The notes: generated by a model from the letters alone, not told the origin. 33,751 bases of DNA from an uncultured Oscillospiraceae bacterium (GCA_910577415.1 CAJTLK010000009.1:1-33751); one strand, 5' to 3'. Positions 15,380-23,305 are shown, counted from the first letter of the stretch. Translations and numbers: made by a program.

Positions 15380-15408
15380 TTGACGAAAAATTTATATTCC
15401 AGTATACT
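15380..15408 (+). promoter_or_regulatory. Promoter of the MATE-mrnC-rqcH transcript
   Basis: TTGACG (15380-15385), 17 bases, TATACT (15403-15408). A structured leader and terminator lie between it and the first gene. Confidence 0.85.
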
Positions 15409-15410
15409 AA

Positions 15411-15495
15411 GCTTCGACTGAATGGGGAGTTGGTCCCTGAAACCGTAGCTTAGCTGAAAGTGCCAGGGGCCGCAACGGTTGTTGCGGCCCCTTTT
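15411..15495 (+). promoter_or_regulatory. Structured leader RNA; candidate guanidine-IV (mepA motif) riboswitch
   Basis: The leader carries a hairpin (GGGA 15425-15428 with TCCC 15434-15437, loop GTTGG) followed by CTGAAACCGTAGC, then a terminator hairpin whose apex is CGGTT. AACCG (15441-15445) is exactly complementary to CGGTT (15476-15480), so an upstream segment could pair with the terminator tip and block or remodel it. The guanidine-IV class is known upstream of MATE-family mepA genes in Clostridia and acts through such a terminator. The downstream gene here is MepA-like. The class call rests on gene context and layout, not on a covariance search. Confidence 0.55.
15466..15495 (+). terminator. 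Leader terminator upstream of the MATE gene
   Basis: A perfect 11-bp stem GGGGCCGCAAC / GTTGCGGCCCC (15466-15476 with 15481-15491) with loop GGTT, then TTTT. It lies between the promoter and the gene, which implies conditional read-through. Confidence 0.9.
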
Positions 15496-15518
15496 ACACA
15501 AGAACAAGGAGGATATCC

Positions 15519-16937
15519 ATGTCCGAGCAGATCAGAGAAAACAAGATGGGCGTTATGCCGGTAGGGAAGCTGTTGCTGACCATGTCGGTGCCGATGATGA
15601 TATCTATGCTGGTCCAGGCCCTTTACAATGTGGTGGACAGCTTCTTCGTGGCCAAGCTGAGCCAGGACGCACTCAACGCCGTCAGTCTGGCCTTCCCGAT
15701 ACAGAACATCATTATCGGCGTGGCGGTGGGCACCGGCGTAGGCGTCAACGCCCTCCTTTCCCGGAATCTGGGGGAGAAGGATATTGAGGGGGCCAACCGG
15801 GCGGCGGGCAACGGCTTGCTGCTGGCTATCCTCAGCGGCCTGGTGGCTGTGGTGGTGGGGCGGTTCCTGCCCCGGCCCTTCTTTGAAGTGCAGACCGACA
15901 TCCCCGGCATTGTGGAGCAGGGGACGCAGTACCTCACCATCTGCACCACCCTCTCCGGCGGCGTGATGTTGGGGATCATGTTTGAGCGGCTGCTTCAGTC
16001 CACCGGAAAGTCGGTCCACACCATGATCGCCCAGACTGTGGGCGCCGTCACCAACATCATTTTGGACCCGATACTCATCTTTGGACATGGGATCATTTGG
16101 GAGGGAGAGAACCCCATTGCCCGGTTCTGCTCTGAGTATGGGCTGGGGCTGGGGGTAGCCGGTGCCGCCTGGGCCACCGTGGTGGGACAGATCTTAGGCG
16201 CGGTGGCGGGGCTTATCTTTAATCTGGCGGTCAACAAGGAGCTGACCTTCCGGCTGCGGTATCTGAAGCCCAAGGCCAGGGCCATCAAGCAGATCTACGG
16301 CGTGGGCGTACCGAGCATGGTGATGAACTGCATCGGCTCGGTGATGGTCTTCGGCCTCAACCAGATCCTCATTGCCTTTACCGATACGGCCACCGCCGTT
16401 TTCGGCATCTACTTCAAACTCCAGTCCTTCATCTTTATGCCGGTGTTCGGACTCAATAACGGCATCGTACCCATCGTGGCCTACAACTATGGCGCCCGGA
16501 AGAGCCAGCGCATTTTGGACACCCGGCGGCTGGGGTGGATCATCGCAACGATCTTTATGCTGCTGGGCCTCAGCGTGGCGGAGCTGTTCCCCGCCCAGCT
16601 GCTGGGCATCTTTGAGGCGTCGGAGGAGATGCTGGAGATCGGCGTGCCCGCCCTGCGCATCATCTGTACCAGCTTCATTTTCGCCGGGTTCGGCATTGTC
16701 TCCGGCTCGGTATATCAGGCGTTGGGCCACGGCGTGCTGGGGATGATGGTGTCCATTATCCGGCAGCTGGTGGTGCTGCTGCCCGCCGCGTTCCTGTTGT
16801 CCCTCACCGGGCGGCTGGAGCTTGTGTGGCTGGCTTTCCCCATTGCCGAGATATTCTCCATGCTCACCTGTATCTATTTCAACCGTAAGATCACCAGAGA
16901 GGTCATCGCACCTCTGGCCCAGCCGGTGGAAGGATAA
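15519..16937 (+). CDS. MATE family multidrug efflux transporter (MepA-like)
   Basis: 472 residues with 12 predicted membrane helices in two related halves. MATE features include LYNVVDSFFVAKLSQDALNA in helix 1-2, GVGVNALLSRNLGEKD and, in the second half, GLNNGIVPIVAYNYGARKS and SGSVYQALGHGV. MATE pumps export cationic compounds using a sodium or proton gradient. AAGGAGGAT precedes ATG 15519. A leader with a terminator lies upstream, so expression is probably ligand-controlled; if the leader is guanidine-IV, guanidinium-type compounds would be substrates. It lies 21 bases before mrnC with no terminator, linking the pump to two RNA/translation genes. Confidence 0.94.
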   Translation: MSEQIRENKMGVMPVGKLLLTMSVPMMISMLVQALYNVVDSFFVAKLSQDALNAVSLAFPIQNIIIGVAVGTGVGVNALLSRNLGEKDIEGANRAAGNGLLLAILSGLVAVVVGRFLPRPFFEVQTDIPGIVEQGTQYLTICTTLSGGVMLGIMFERLLQSTGKSVHTMIAQTVGAVTNIILDPILIFGHGIIWEGENPIARFCSEYGLGLGVAGAAWATVVGQILGAVAGLIFNLAVNKELTFRLRYLKPKARAIKQIYGVGVPSMVMNCIGSVMVFGLNQILIAFTDTATAVFGIYFKLQSFIFMPVFGLNNGIVPIVAYNYGARKSQRILDTRRLGWIIATIFMLLGLSVAELFPAQLLGIFEASEEMLEIGVPALRIICTSFIFAGFGIVSGSVYQALGHGVLGMMVSIIRQLVVLLPAAFLLSLTGRLELVWLAFPIAEIFSMLTCIYFNRKITREVIAPLAQPVEG

Positions 16938-16958
16938 AAGCCCAAGGGAGGCGGCGGT

Positions 16959-17372
16959 ATGAACGACTACTTTGATCTTCATGCGGACAAGACCATTCTG
17001 GACACGGTCAGTGCCTTAGGCCTTGCCCACCTGGGCGACGCCGTCTATGAGCTGATGGCCCGCTCCTATGTCTGCCTCCGCGGCAAGGCCACCGCAAAGG
17101 GCCTGCACAAGGCGGCGGTGGGTTATGTCGCCGCCCCGGCCCAGGCCAGGATGGCGGAGGCGATCAAGCCCCTGTTCACTGAGGCGGAGGCCGATGTGTT
17201 CCGCCGGGGCCGCAACGCCTCTCCCCACAGTATCCCCCAGCATGCCAGTCGGGAGGAGTACGCCGCGGCCACCGCCCTTGAGGCCCTCTTCGGCTGGCTG
17301 TGGCTCCGGGGGGAGAAGAGTAGGCTCAATGAGCTTTTTGAGAAGATGATGGAGGCCCACGATGGCACTTGA
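16959..17372 (+). CDS. mrnC: Mini-ribonuclease III
   Basis: 137 residues, the size of Mini-III: an RNase III catalytic domain without a double-stranded RNA-binding domain. It matures the 5' and 3' ends of 23S rRNA in Firmicutes. LAHLGDAVYELMAR carries the catalytic Asp, GRNASPHSIPQHAS is the characteristic conserved loop, and EYAAATALEALFGWLWL carries the acidic residue near the C terminus. AAGGGAGG precedes ATG 16959. The end overlaps the rqcH start by 11 bases, indicating coupling. Confidence 0.95.
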   Translation: MNDYFDLHADKTILDTVSALGLAHLGDAVYELMARSYVCLRGKATAKGLHKAAVGYVAAPAQARMAEAIKPLFTEAEADVFRRGRNASPHSIPQHASREEYAAATALEALFGWLWLRGEKSRLNELFEKMMEAHDGT

Positions 17373-18981
17373 CGCGCTCTGTCTTGCCGCCGCCCTCCGG
17401 GAGGTGCGGGAGGCGGTGCTGGGTGGGCGGATTGACAAGATCGCCCAGCCCGGCCCCCACGATGTGGTGCTTTCCGTGCGGGGAAACACCGGGAACGTAA
17501 AGGTGTTTCTCTCTGCCGATCCGGCCCACCCCAGGTTGCACCTGACTACGTTGGAGCGGGAAAATCCAGCCAGTCCGCCCCTGTTCTGTATCCTGCTGCG
17601 AAAGCACCTGTCTGGCGCCCGTATCTTGAGTATAGAGCAGCCTTATATGGAGCGGACAGTGACCATTGCTCTGGAGGCTACCAACGAGCTGGGGGATAAG
17701 GTTTCCCGGACGCTGGTGCTGGAGGCCATGGGCCGCCATGCCGACCTGCTCCTCCTGGACGGGGAGGGGCGGATCATCGACTGTACCCGTAAGGTGGAGG
17801 GGGACCTTGCCTCTGGGACCCGGCAGCTTTTACCGGGGCTTTTCTACCGCGCCCCGGAGCCGCGATTTGGAATTCCCCCTCTTTTGGAGCGAGAGCTGCG
17901 CTTTCGCGGCGAGGAAGGGGAGCTGTCCGGCGCCATCCAGACCATGTGGGACGCTGTAAAGGAGTATCCCTCCACACCTGTGATGCTGGTGCGGGACGGC
18001 AAGCCGGTAGACTTTTCCTTCCTGCCCATTCTCCAGTATGGTCCCCAGACCGAAAGCCGGGAGTACCCCTCCTTCGGCGCGCTGCTGGATGAGTTCTATG
18101 CAGCCAAAGAGCAGACGGAGCGGGTCCGCCGCCGGGGAGACGACCTGCTGCGGACGGTGCGGAGCGCCCGGGAGCGCACCGCCCGAAAGCTGGAGAATCA
18201 GCGTCTGGAGCTGATGGCGACCCAGGACCGGGAGCGGTTGCGGGAGTTGGGGGATATTTTGACCACCAACCTTCATCTGCTGGAGCGGGGCCGCTCCACA
18301 GTGAAGCTCCAGGACTATTATGATCCCGATATGTGCGAGGTGGAGATACGCCTGGACCCGTTGCTGTCTCCGCAGCAGAACGCGGCCAGGTATTATAAGG
18401 ACTACAACAAGGCCAAGAACGCCGAGGCCGCCCTTACAGTGCAGATCGAAAAGGGGGAGGGGGACCTGGCCTATCTGGACAGCGTGCTGGAGGCCCTGAC
18501 CCTGGCCGAGGGAGAGCGGGATATCCAGGAGATCCGCCAGGAGCTTACCGATAGCGGCTACCTGAAGAAAAAGGGCGGCAAGGGGAAGGAAAAGCGGGTC
18601 GCCGGCAAAACAATGGAGTTTCGCACCGACGGCGGGCTGCGGGTCAGCGTAGGGAAGAACAACACCCAGAACGACCAGCTTACCGCCAAAAGAGCGGGAA
18701 AGTGGGACTGGTGGTTCCACACCCAGAAGATACACGGCTCCCACGTGATCCTGTGGACTGAGGGGGGCGAACCGGACGAGGTAAGCGTAGCCCAGGCCGC
18801 CGTCCTGGCCGCCTGGTTCTCCCAGGGGCGGGAGGCGGGCAAGGTGCCGGTGGACTACACCCAGGTGCGGTATGTGAAAAAGCCCGCCGGGGCCAAACCG
18901 GGTATGGTGGTCTATACCACCTACCAGACCATGATGGCCGAACCGGACGAGGACCTGGTCAAGCGGCTGCGGGTCAAATAG
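17362..18981 (+). CDS. rqcH: Ribosome quality control protein RqcH (NFACT family)
   Basis: 539 residues. RqcH binds obstructed 50S subunits and recruits tRNA-Ala to append C-terminal alanine tails to stalled peptides; older annotations call it fibronectin-binding protein. NFACT-N covers about residues 1-180 (LGGRIDKIAQP, FCILLRKHLSGARI). A helical and coiled-coil middle runs about 240-400. NFACT-R runs about 418-505 (KWDWWFHTQKIHGSHVIL). The protein stops soon after this domain. The conserved Asp-Arg pair of the Bacillus subtilis protein (D97-R98) is Glu97-Arg98 here, a conservative change. It overlaps mrnC by 11 bases. A hairpin terminator follows. Confidence 0.94.
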   Translation: MALDALCLAAALREVREAVLGGRIDKIAQPGPHDVVLSVRGNTGNVKVFLSADPAHPRLHLTTLERENPASPPLFCILLRKHLSGARILSIEQPYMERTVTIALEATNELGDKVSRTLVLEAMGRHADLLLLDGEGRIIDCTRKVEGDLASGTRQLLPGLFYRAPEPRFGIPPLLERELRFRGEEGELSGAIQTMWDAVKEYPSTPVMLVRDGKPVDFSFLPILQYGPQTESREYPSFGALLDEFYAAKEQTERVRRRGDDLLRTVRSARERTARKLENQRLELMATQDRERLRELGDILTTNLHLLERGRSTVKLQDYYDPDMCEVEIRLDPLLSPQQNAARYYKDYNKAKNAEAALTVQIEKGEGDLAYLDSVLEALTLAEGERDIQEIRQELTDSGYLKKKGGKGKEKRVAGKTMEFRTDGGLRVSVGKNNTQNDQLTAKRAGKWDWWFHTQKIHGSHVILWTEGGEPDEVSVAQAAVLAAWFSQGREAGKVPVDYTQVRYVKKPAGAKPGMVVYTTYQTMMAEPDEDLVKRLRVK

Positions 18982-19018
18982 GGTCCGAAAGAAAAAACTT
19001 TAGAGAAATTTAAGACCA

Positions 19019-19054
19019 TCTCCCCCAATATGTGATATATTGGGGGAGAAGTTT
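19019..19054 (+). terminator. Terminator of rqcH, with an embedded promoter
   Basis: A perfect 13-bp stem TCTCCCCCAATAT / ATATTGGGGGAGA (19019-19031 with 19037-19049) and loop GTGAT is followed by AGTTTT. It ends the MATE-mrnC-rqcH transcript. Confidence 0.75.
19033..19041 (+). promoter_or_regulatory. Extended -10 promoter of the response-regulator operon
   Basis: TGATATATT has the extended -10 TGN followed by TATATT (5 of 6 to TATAAT) and lies inside the rqcH terminator. No good -35 exists at 17 bases. TTTAGAGAAA and TTTAAGACCA at 18999 and 19009 form a 10-base direct repeat upstream, which could be an activator site for the encoded OmpR-type regulator. This is inference. Confidence 0.5.
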
Positions 19055-19081
19055 TATGGAACGCTTTAGGGAGGATTTGCC

Positions 19082-19780
19082 ATGGAAGCCATACACATCC
19101 TGGTAGTAGAGGACGACAGCGCCATCAACGCACTGCTGTGCCGTGTTGTCAGCGACGCGGGCTACGATTGCCGCGGCGCCTTTTCCGGCAGTGAGGCCGC
19201 TCTGCTGGCAGAGAAATATGACTATGACCTGATCCTCCTGGACCTGATGCTTCCCGGCCTCTCCGGGGAGGAGTTTATTCGCCAGGTCAGAAAGGGAAAG
19301 ACCATGCCGGTCATCGTCCTGTCTGCCAAGGCGGGGCTGGAGGACCGGGTCAACGTGCTGCGACTGGGGGCGGACGACTTTATTCCAAAGCCCTTTGACA
19401 ACGCCGAGGGGCTGGCCCGGATCGAGGCCCAGCTGCGACGGTATAAGAAATTCTCCGGCCTGAGCGGCGGCACCGTTCTCCGCTGGGGGGAGCTGACGCT
19501 GGACCGGGAGCGCATCATCGTATCGGTAGCGGGGCAAGAGCTTACTCTGACCGCCCGGGAGTTTGAGATATTGGCCCTGCTGATGGAGGACCCTAAGAAG
19601 GTCTACACCCGGGAGCAAATTTACGAGCGGGTCTGGGGAGAGGAGTACATGGGGGACGACAACACGGTGAACGTCCATATCTCCAACCTCCGCGCCAAGC
19701 TCTCCAAGGCCAGCGAGAGGGAATATATCAAAACGGTGTGGGGCATTGGCTTTAAGATGGCGGAGGAAGCGCGGGCGTGA
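19082..19780 (+). CDS. OmpR/PhoB-family response regulator
   Basis: 232 residues. The receiver domain (about 4-117) has the acidic pair Asp11-Asp12, phosphoacceptor Asp54 in LILLDLMLPGLSG, Ser81 and Lys103 (IPKPF). The winged-helix DNA-binding domain (about 130-230) contains LTAREFEILALLMEDP, TREQIYERVWG and VNVHISNLRAKL. GGGAGGA precedes ATG 19082. Its partner kinase is encoded after the ABC transporter at 22364-23254. It is predicted to control the transporter genes and perhaps its own promoter. Confidence 0.95.
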   Translation: MEAIHILVVEDDSAINALLCRVVSDAGYDCRGAFSGSEAALLAEKYDYDLILLDLMLPGLSGEEFIRQVRKGKTMPVIVLSAKAGLEDRVNVLRLGADDFIPKPFDNAEGLARIEAQLRRYKKFSGLSGGTVLRWGELTLDRERIIVSVAGQELTLTAREFEILALLMEDPKKVYTREQIYERVWGEEYMGDDNTVNVHISNLRAKLSKASEREYIKTVWGIGFKMAEEARA

Positions 19781-19835
19781 GCCGGCGGACCCGGATGGAC
19801 CGGAGCGGGACCAACTTTATTTTTTCTTCACTCTC

Positions 19836-19886
19836 TCTTTGAGCTTCCTTGTTGACTTTTCGATATCCTTAGGCCAAGCTCAAAGA
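19836..19886. repeat. 11-bp inverted repeat upstream of the ABC transporter genes
   Basis: TCTTTGAGCTT (19836-19846) and AAGCTCAAAGA (19876-19886) are exact inverse complements with 29 bases between. They lie in the 122-base gap between the regulator and the ATPase gene and end 16 bases before the ATPase start. They could be a leader hairpin or a dyad operator. Only a weak promoter (TTGAGC, 17 bases, GATATC) is visible inside. Confidence 0.6.
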
Positions 19887-19902
19887 AAGCGAGGTCATGC
19901 AA

Positions 19903-20826
19903 ATGTCAGAAAATGTATTGGTCGCCCGTTCCCTCACCAAGCGCTACGGCGGGGTGACGGTGGTGGACCAGGTAGACCTGACCCTGCCGAAAGGCGAGAT
20001 TTACGGTCTGGTGGGGAGAAACGGGGCGGGCAAGACCACCATTATCCGCATGGTCTGTGCCCAGACCCTCCCCTCCGGCGGTGAGATCGAGCTTTTCGGC
20101 GTCACCGGAGAGGGGGAACTGCAAAAGGCCCGCTCCCGGACGGGGGCCATGGTGGAGATCCCCAGCTTCTATCCCTATCTGACGGCCAGAGAAAATCTGG
20201 AGTACTACCGCCGCCAGCGGGGGATCGCCGGAAGGGACGTGGTGGAGGATGCCTTACAGCAGGTGGGACTTGCCAATACCGGGCGGAAGAAGTTCAAGAC
20301 CTTCTCTCTGGGTATGAAGCAGCGGCTGGGACTGGCCCTGGCCCTGATGGACCGGCCCGAACTTCTGCTGCTGGACGAGCCTATCAACGGTCTCGACCCG
20401 GAGGGGATCGTAGAGTTTCGAAACCTGCTCCTGGAGCTGAACCGGCAGTACCACACCACCATCCTCATCTCCAGCCATATCCTTTCCGAGCTTCAGAATT
20501 TAGCCACCCGTTACGGCTTTCTCGACAAGGGAAAGATGCTGGAGGAGGTCTCGGCAGTCACTTTAGCGGAAAAGTGCCGGGATTGCCTGGAACTGAAGGT
20601 GGACGACGCGCCCCGGGCCGCCGCCCTCTTGGAGCGGCAGCTGGGCTACCGGGATTTTGAGGTAGTGGCCGGTGGAGCCATCTGGCTTTACGAGGGCCTG
20701 GGTGAGCCGGAGAAAGTCACCCGTCTGCTCATTGAGCAGGGCGTTTCCCTGGCGGGGATGGAGCACCGGGGGGCCAATCTGGAGGACTACTTCCTGAACC
20801 TGATCGGAGGTGTTCGCCATGGGTAA
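19903..20826 (+). CDS. ABC transporter ATP-binding protein (BcrA/LanF-like)
   Basis: 307 residues. Walker A is GRNGAGKTT (38-46). The signature loop is the BcrA-type FSLGMKQRLGLALALM, and Walker B is ELLLLDEPINGLDPEG followed by the H-loop ISSHILSEL. The C-terminal extension is typical of ATPases serving ABC-2 permeases that remove bacitracin or lantibiotic-like peptides. ATG 19903 is preferred over ATG 19897 because GAGGT at 19890-19894 fits it better. The stop overlaps the next gene by 8 bases. Energises the two permeases that follow. Confidence 0.93.
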   Translation: MSENVLVARSLTKRYGGVTVVDQVDLTLPKGEIYGLVGRNGAGKTTIIRMVCAQTLPSGGEIELFGVTGEGELQKARSRTGAMVEIPSFYPYLTARENLEYYRRQRGIAGRDVVEDALQQVGLANTGRKKFKTFSLGMKQRLGLALALMDRPELLLLDEPINGLDPEGIVEFRNLLLELNRQYHTTILISSHILSELQNLATRYGFLDKGKMLEEVSAVTLAEKCRDCLELKVDDAPRAAALLERQLGYRDFEVVAGGAIWLYEGLGEPEKVTRLLIEQGVSLAGMEHRGANLEDYFLNLIGGVRHG

Positions 20827-21574
20827 GTATTTGAGCGCGGAGCTTTATAAGATGACCCACCGCAGGAGCTATACCTTTGGAATGCTGGGCCTGGTTCTGG
20901 GCGGCGAGGCACTGATGCTGTTTCTGCTGAAGACCGCTCGCTTTTCCAACGCCACTACCTATGACGACGTCATTGGAGTGTTGCCGCTGACTCTGACTGT
21001 GGGGATATACCTGGTGCCGGCCATCTGCGACATCATTTTCTCCGACCAGTATAAGCTGAATACCCTGAAAAACGAGATGGCCTATGGTACACCCAGGCTG
21101 CGGGTCTATTTTGGTAAGCTACTGGCGTCGGTCATTACGGCTGTGGCCTTCTGCGCTATCTTCGCCCTCTTTTATATGGGCGCGGCGGCCCTGCTCTTTC
21201 CTGTGAAGGACGCTGCCTCCACCGCCGCGGCAGTGGAGAAGATCGGCAAGTCCCTGGCAGTGGCCCTGCCGGTGTGGCTGGGGGCCTTAAGCTTTGTTCA
21301 TATGCTTTTGTTTGTGATGAAAGGCTCGGTATCGGCGGTGGTGCTCTACCTGCTTACCCTGTCTCTGGGGGATATCCTGGAGCTGATGAGCCTGTTTCTG
21401 CCCAAGCTTCAGGAGTTTTGCGGGCTGGTCCAGCGCTGCCTCATCGGCGCGCCCATGGACACGGTGATGAACGGCTCCTTCAATATTCCGTACGCATGGA
21501 CGGTAGGGACAGTCTGGTTCGTTGTTTGCGCTATTGTGGGCGCTATCTGCTTTCAGAAACGGGAGATCAGTTAA
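20819..21574 (+). CDS. ABC-2 type permease subunit 1
   Basis: 251 residues with six predicted membrane segments and the cytoplasmic N terminus MGKYLSAELYKMTHRRSY typical of LanE/G-like permeases. The stretch SDQYKLNTLKNEMAYGTPR resembles DNQHGYATLKNEVVFGIPR of the next protein, so they are paralogues. GGAGG lies 9 bases before ATG 20819. It overlaps the ATPase gene and abuts the next permease (TAA directly followed by ATG). Confidence 0.88.
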   Translation: MGKYLSAELYKMTHRRSYTFGMLGLVLGGEALMLFLLKTARFSNATTYDDVIGVLPLTLTVGIYLVPAICDIIFSDQYKLNTLKNEMAYGTPRLRVYFGKLLASVITAVAFCAIFALFYMGAAALLFPVKDAASTAAAVEKIGKSLAVALPVWLGALSFVHMLLFVMKGSVSAVVLYLLTLSLGDILELMSLFLPKLQEFCGLVQRCLIGAPMDTVMNGSFNIPYAWTVGTVWFVVCAIVGAICFQKREIS

Positions 21575-22345
21575 ATGCTCAACTACCTTTCCGCCGAGCT
21601 CTATAAGCTGCGGCGCAAGAAAAGTCTGTATATCGGCATTGCCGCGCTGCTGGTGTTAGAGAGCCTGCTTTTCACGCCCTCTCTGTGGATAGATGAAATG
21701 CCGCTGGCGGAGATACTGATGGGCTTTTTCACCACTGCGCTGCCCTGTGGCCTTTTTCTGGCCCCGGTATTCGCCGTTCTGGCCTTTGATAACCAGCACG
21801 GCTATGCCACCCTCAAAAATGAGGTGGTCTTCGGCATCCCCAGGAGCCGGGTCTACCTGGGCAAGCTGCTGGCCGGGATGACCGCAGGAACGGTGGCCGC
21901 GGCGGTGGTCATTGGTTGGTATCTGCTGCTGTGTATGCTGACGGCGGGACCCATTGCGGAGAGTCCATTCTGGACGGAGCTTCTGATCGACATCATCAGT
22001 GCTTGGCTCACGTGGCTTGCCGCCCTCTCCTTCGCCATGTTTCTCCTTTTCAGCATGGGGAGCAGCGCCGGAGCCATGGTCGTTACATACCTCATTGCCT
22101 TTATCGGCGTCCCCGTGGGCATGATCGGCGCGGGGGAGGGGGCGGCGCCCTGGATCAGACTGTTGGTGAATCTGTTCTACTCCGCGCCTTATAAGAGGTT
22201 CTGGTACGATTTGGGCGGAAACGTGAACGATACCTCGCCCCTGCACTGGGATGCGCTGTCCTATGCCGTGCTGGTGTGCGCTGTCTGGGTGGGTATTTTT
22301 ACAGCCCTGGGCCTGCTCCGCCTTCGGAGGCGGGAGATCAAATAG
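21575..22345 (+). CDS. ABC-2 type permease subunit 2
   Basis: 256 residues, six predicted membrane segments, and N terminus MLNYLSAELYKLRRKKSLY, nearly parallel to subunit 1. The pair would form the heterodimeric channel used by the ATPase upstream. GGGAG about 9 bases before ATG 21575 lies within the previous gene's end. A kinase gene follows after 18 bases. The substrate is unknown; a cell-envelope-active peptide is the family expectation. Confidence 0.88.
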   Translation: MLNYLSAELYKLRRKKSLYIGIAALLVLESLLFTPSLWIDEMPLAEILMGFFTTALPCGLFLAPVFAVLAFDNQHGYATLKNEVVFGIPRSRVYLGKLLAGMTAGTVAAAVVIGWYLLLCMLTAGPIAESPFWTELLIDIISAWLTWLAALSFAMFLLFSMGSSAGAMVVTYLIAFIGVPVGMIGAGEGAAPWIRLLVNLFYSAPYKRFWYDLGGNVNDTSPLHWDALSYAVLVCAVWVGIFTALGLLRLRRREIK

Positions 22346-22363
22346 GGAAAGGGAGGCGGGCCT

Positions 22364-23254
22364 ATGCCGCTGGCCGTTGGGCTGCTGATCGTCCTCTGCG
22401 CTATCCTGCTTTTTCGGCTCGCTATGCTGGAAAAGGACCTGCGTTCCGGGGCGGGACAATTGAAAGATCGCCGGGAGACCGCCAGTGGCGCGCCCCTCCG
22501 GTTGGCTGCCCCCAATGCCTCGGCGGAGGCGCTGCTGGCCCAGGTCAACGCCCTGCTCCGTCAGGGGGAGGACGAGCGAGCCGCTTTTCGGGAGCGGGAG
22601 AAGGTGCTTCGGCAGCAGATCGCCAACGTCTCCCATGACCTGAGAACGCCCCTGACCTCCATCCGGGGCTATTTGCAGCTCATGGAGGATGAGTCCCTCA
22701 GCGAGGAAGAGCGAAAGCGGTGCCTTGCCGTAGTAGAGGAGCGCTCCAGGGTGCTCCAGGACCTGATCGCGGCTTTTTATGATCTGAGCCGGTTGGAGGC
22801 GGGGGAGTATGCCATCACCCGGGAGAAGGTAGACCTCCGGGAGGTCCTCTCCGAGCTGCTGGCCGCCTTTTACAGCGACCTGGAGGCGAAATTCCGGGTG
22901 GAGGTGGACCTGCCCGAGGGCCTGAGCCCGGTCTGGGGAGACCGGGCGGCGCTGACAAGGGTATACGCAAACCTTATCCGCAACGCTCTGGATCATGGCG
23001 AGGGGATCCTTACCGTCGCCGCGGGGGAGACGGCGGAGGGAGTGGAGACCCGCTTTGAAAATGGCGGGGAGGTGGGAGAGGAAGACCTGCCCCACGTTTT
23101 TGACCGCTTTTATACCTCAGACCAGACCCGCTCCGGCAGAAATACCGGCCTGGGGCTGGCTATCGTAAAGGCCCTTACAGAACAGATGGGAGGCCGGGTC
23201 CGGGCGGAGCGTTCCAGCGGCGGCTTTGCCGTGGTCATAATCTGGAAAAAGTGA
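22364..23254 (+). CDS. Sensor histidine kinase with one N-terminal membrane segment
   Basis: 296 residues. A single hydrophobic segment (about 3-20) leads into a linker and the dimerisation box NVSHDLRTPLTSIRGY with phospho-His91. The ATPase domain has the N box NLIRNALDHG, FDRFYTSDQTRSGRNTGLGL (F and G boxes) and a final G-G-F-A-V-V-I-I. No extracellular sensor domain is present. Such short-input kinases often take their signal from a partner transporter, which fits the adjacent permeases. GGGAGG precedes ATG 22364. Terminator and new promoter follow. Confidence 0.94.
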   Translation: MPLAVGLLIVLCAILLFRLAMLEKDLRSGAGQLKDRRETASGAPLRLAAPNASAEALLAQVNALLRQGEDERAAFREREKVLRQQIANVSHDLRTPLTSIRGYLQLMEDESLSEEERKRCLAVVEERSRVLQDLIAAFYDLSRLEAGEYAITREKVDLREVLSELLAAFYSDLEAKFRVEVDLPEGLSPVWGDRAALTRVYANLIRNALDHGEGILTVAAGETAEGVETRFENGGEVGEEDLPHVFDRFYTSDQTRSGRNTGLGLAIVKALTEQMGGRVRAERSSGGFAVVIIWKK

Positions 23255-23256
23255 GA

Positions 23257-23300
23257 AAAGAACTCCGACATGGGGAGAAGACCCTATGCCGGAGTTCTTT
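23257..23300 (+). terminator. Terminator of the regulator-transporter-kinase operon
   Basis: AAAGAACTCCG (23257-23267) pairs with CGGAGTTCTTT (23290-23300), and CAT-GGG with CCC-ATG blocks extend the stem inside. The tail TTTGTATCTT follows. Confidence 0.85.
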
Positions 23301-23305
23301 GTATC

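Noticed and set aside
15411..15465. Purine, TPP or preQ1 riboswitch in the MATE leader
   Set aside because: None of the conserved cores of those classes can be found in this sequence.
21656..23095. 479-codon minus-strand open frame over the permease and kinase genes
   Set aside because: Gln/Pro/His-rich shadow of clear permease and kinase frames.
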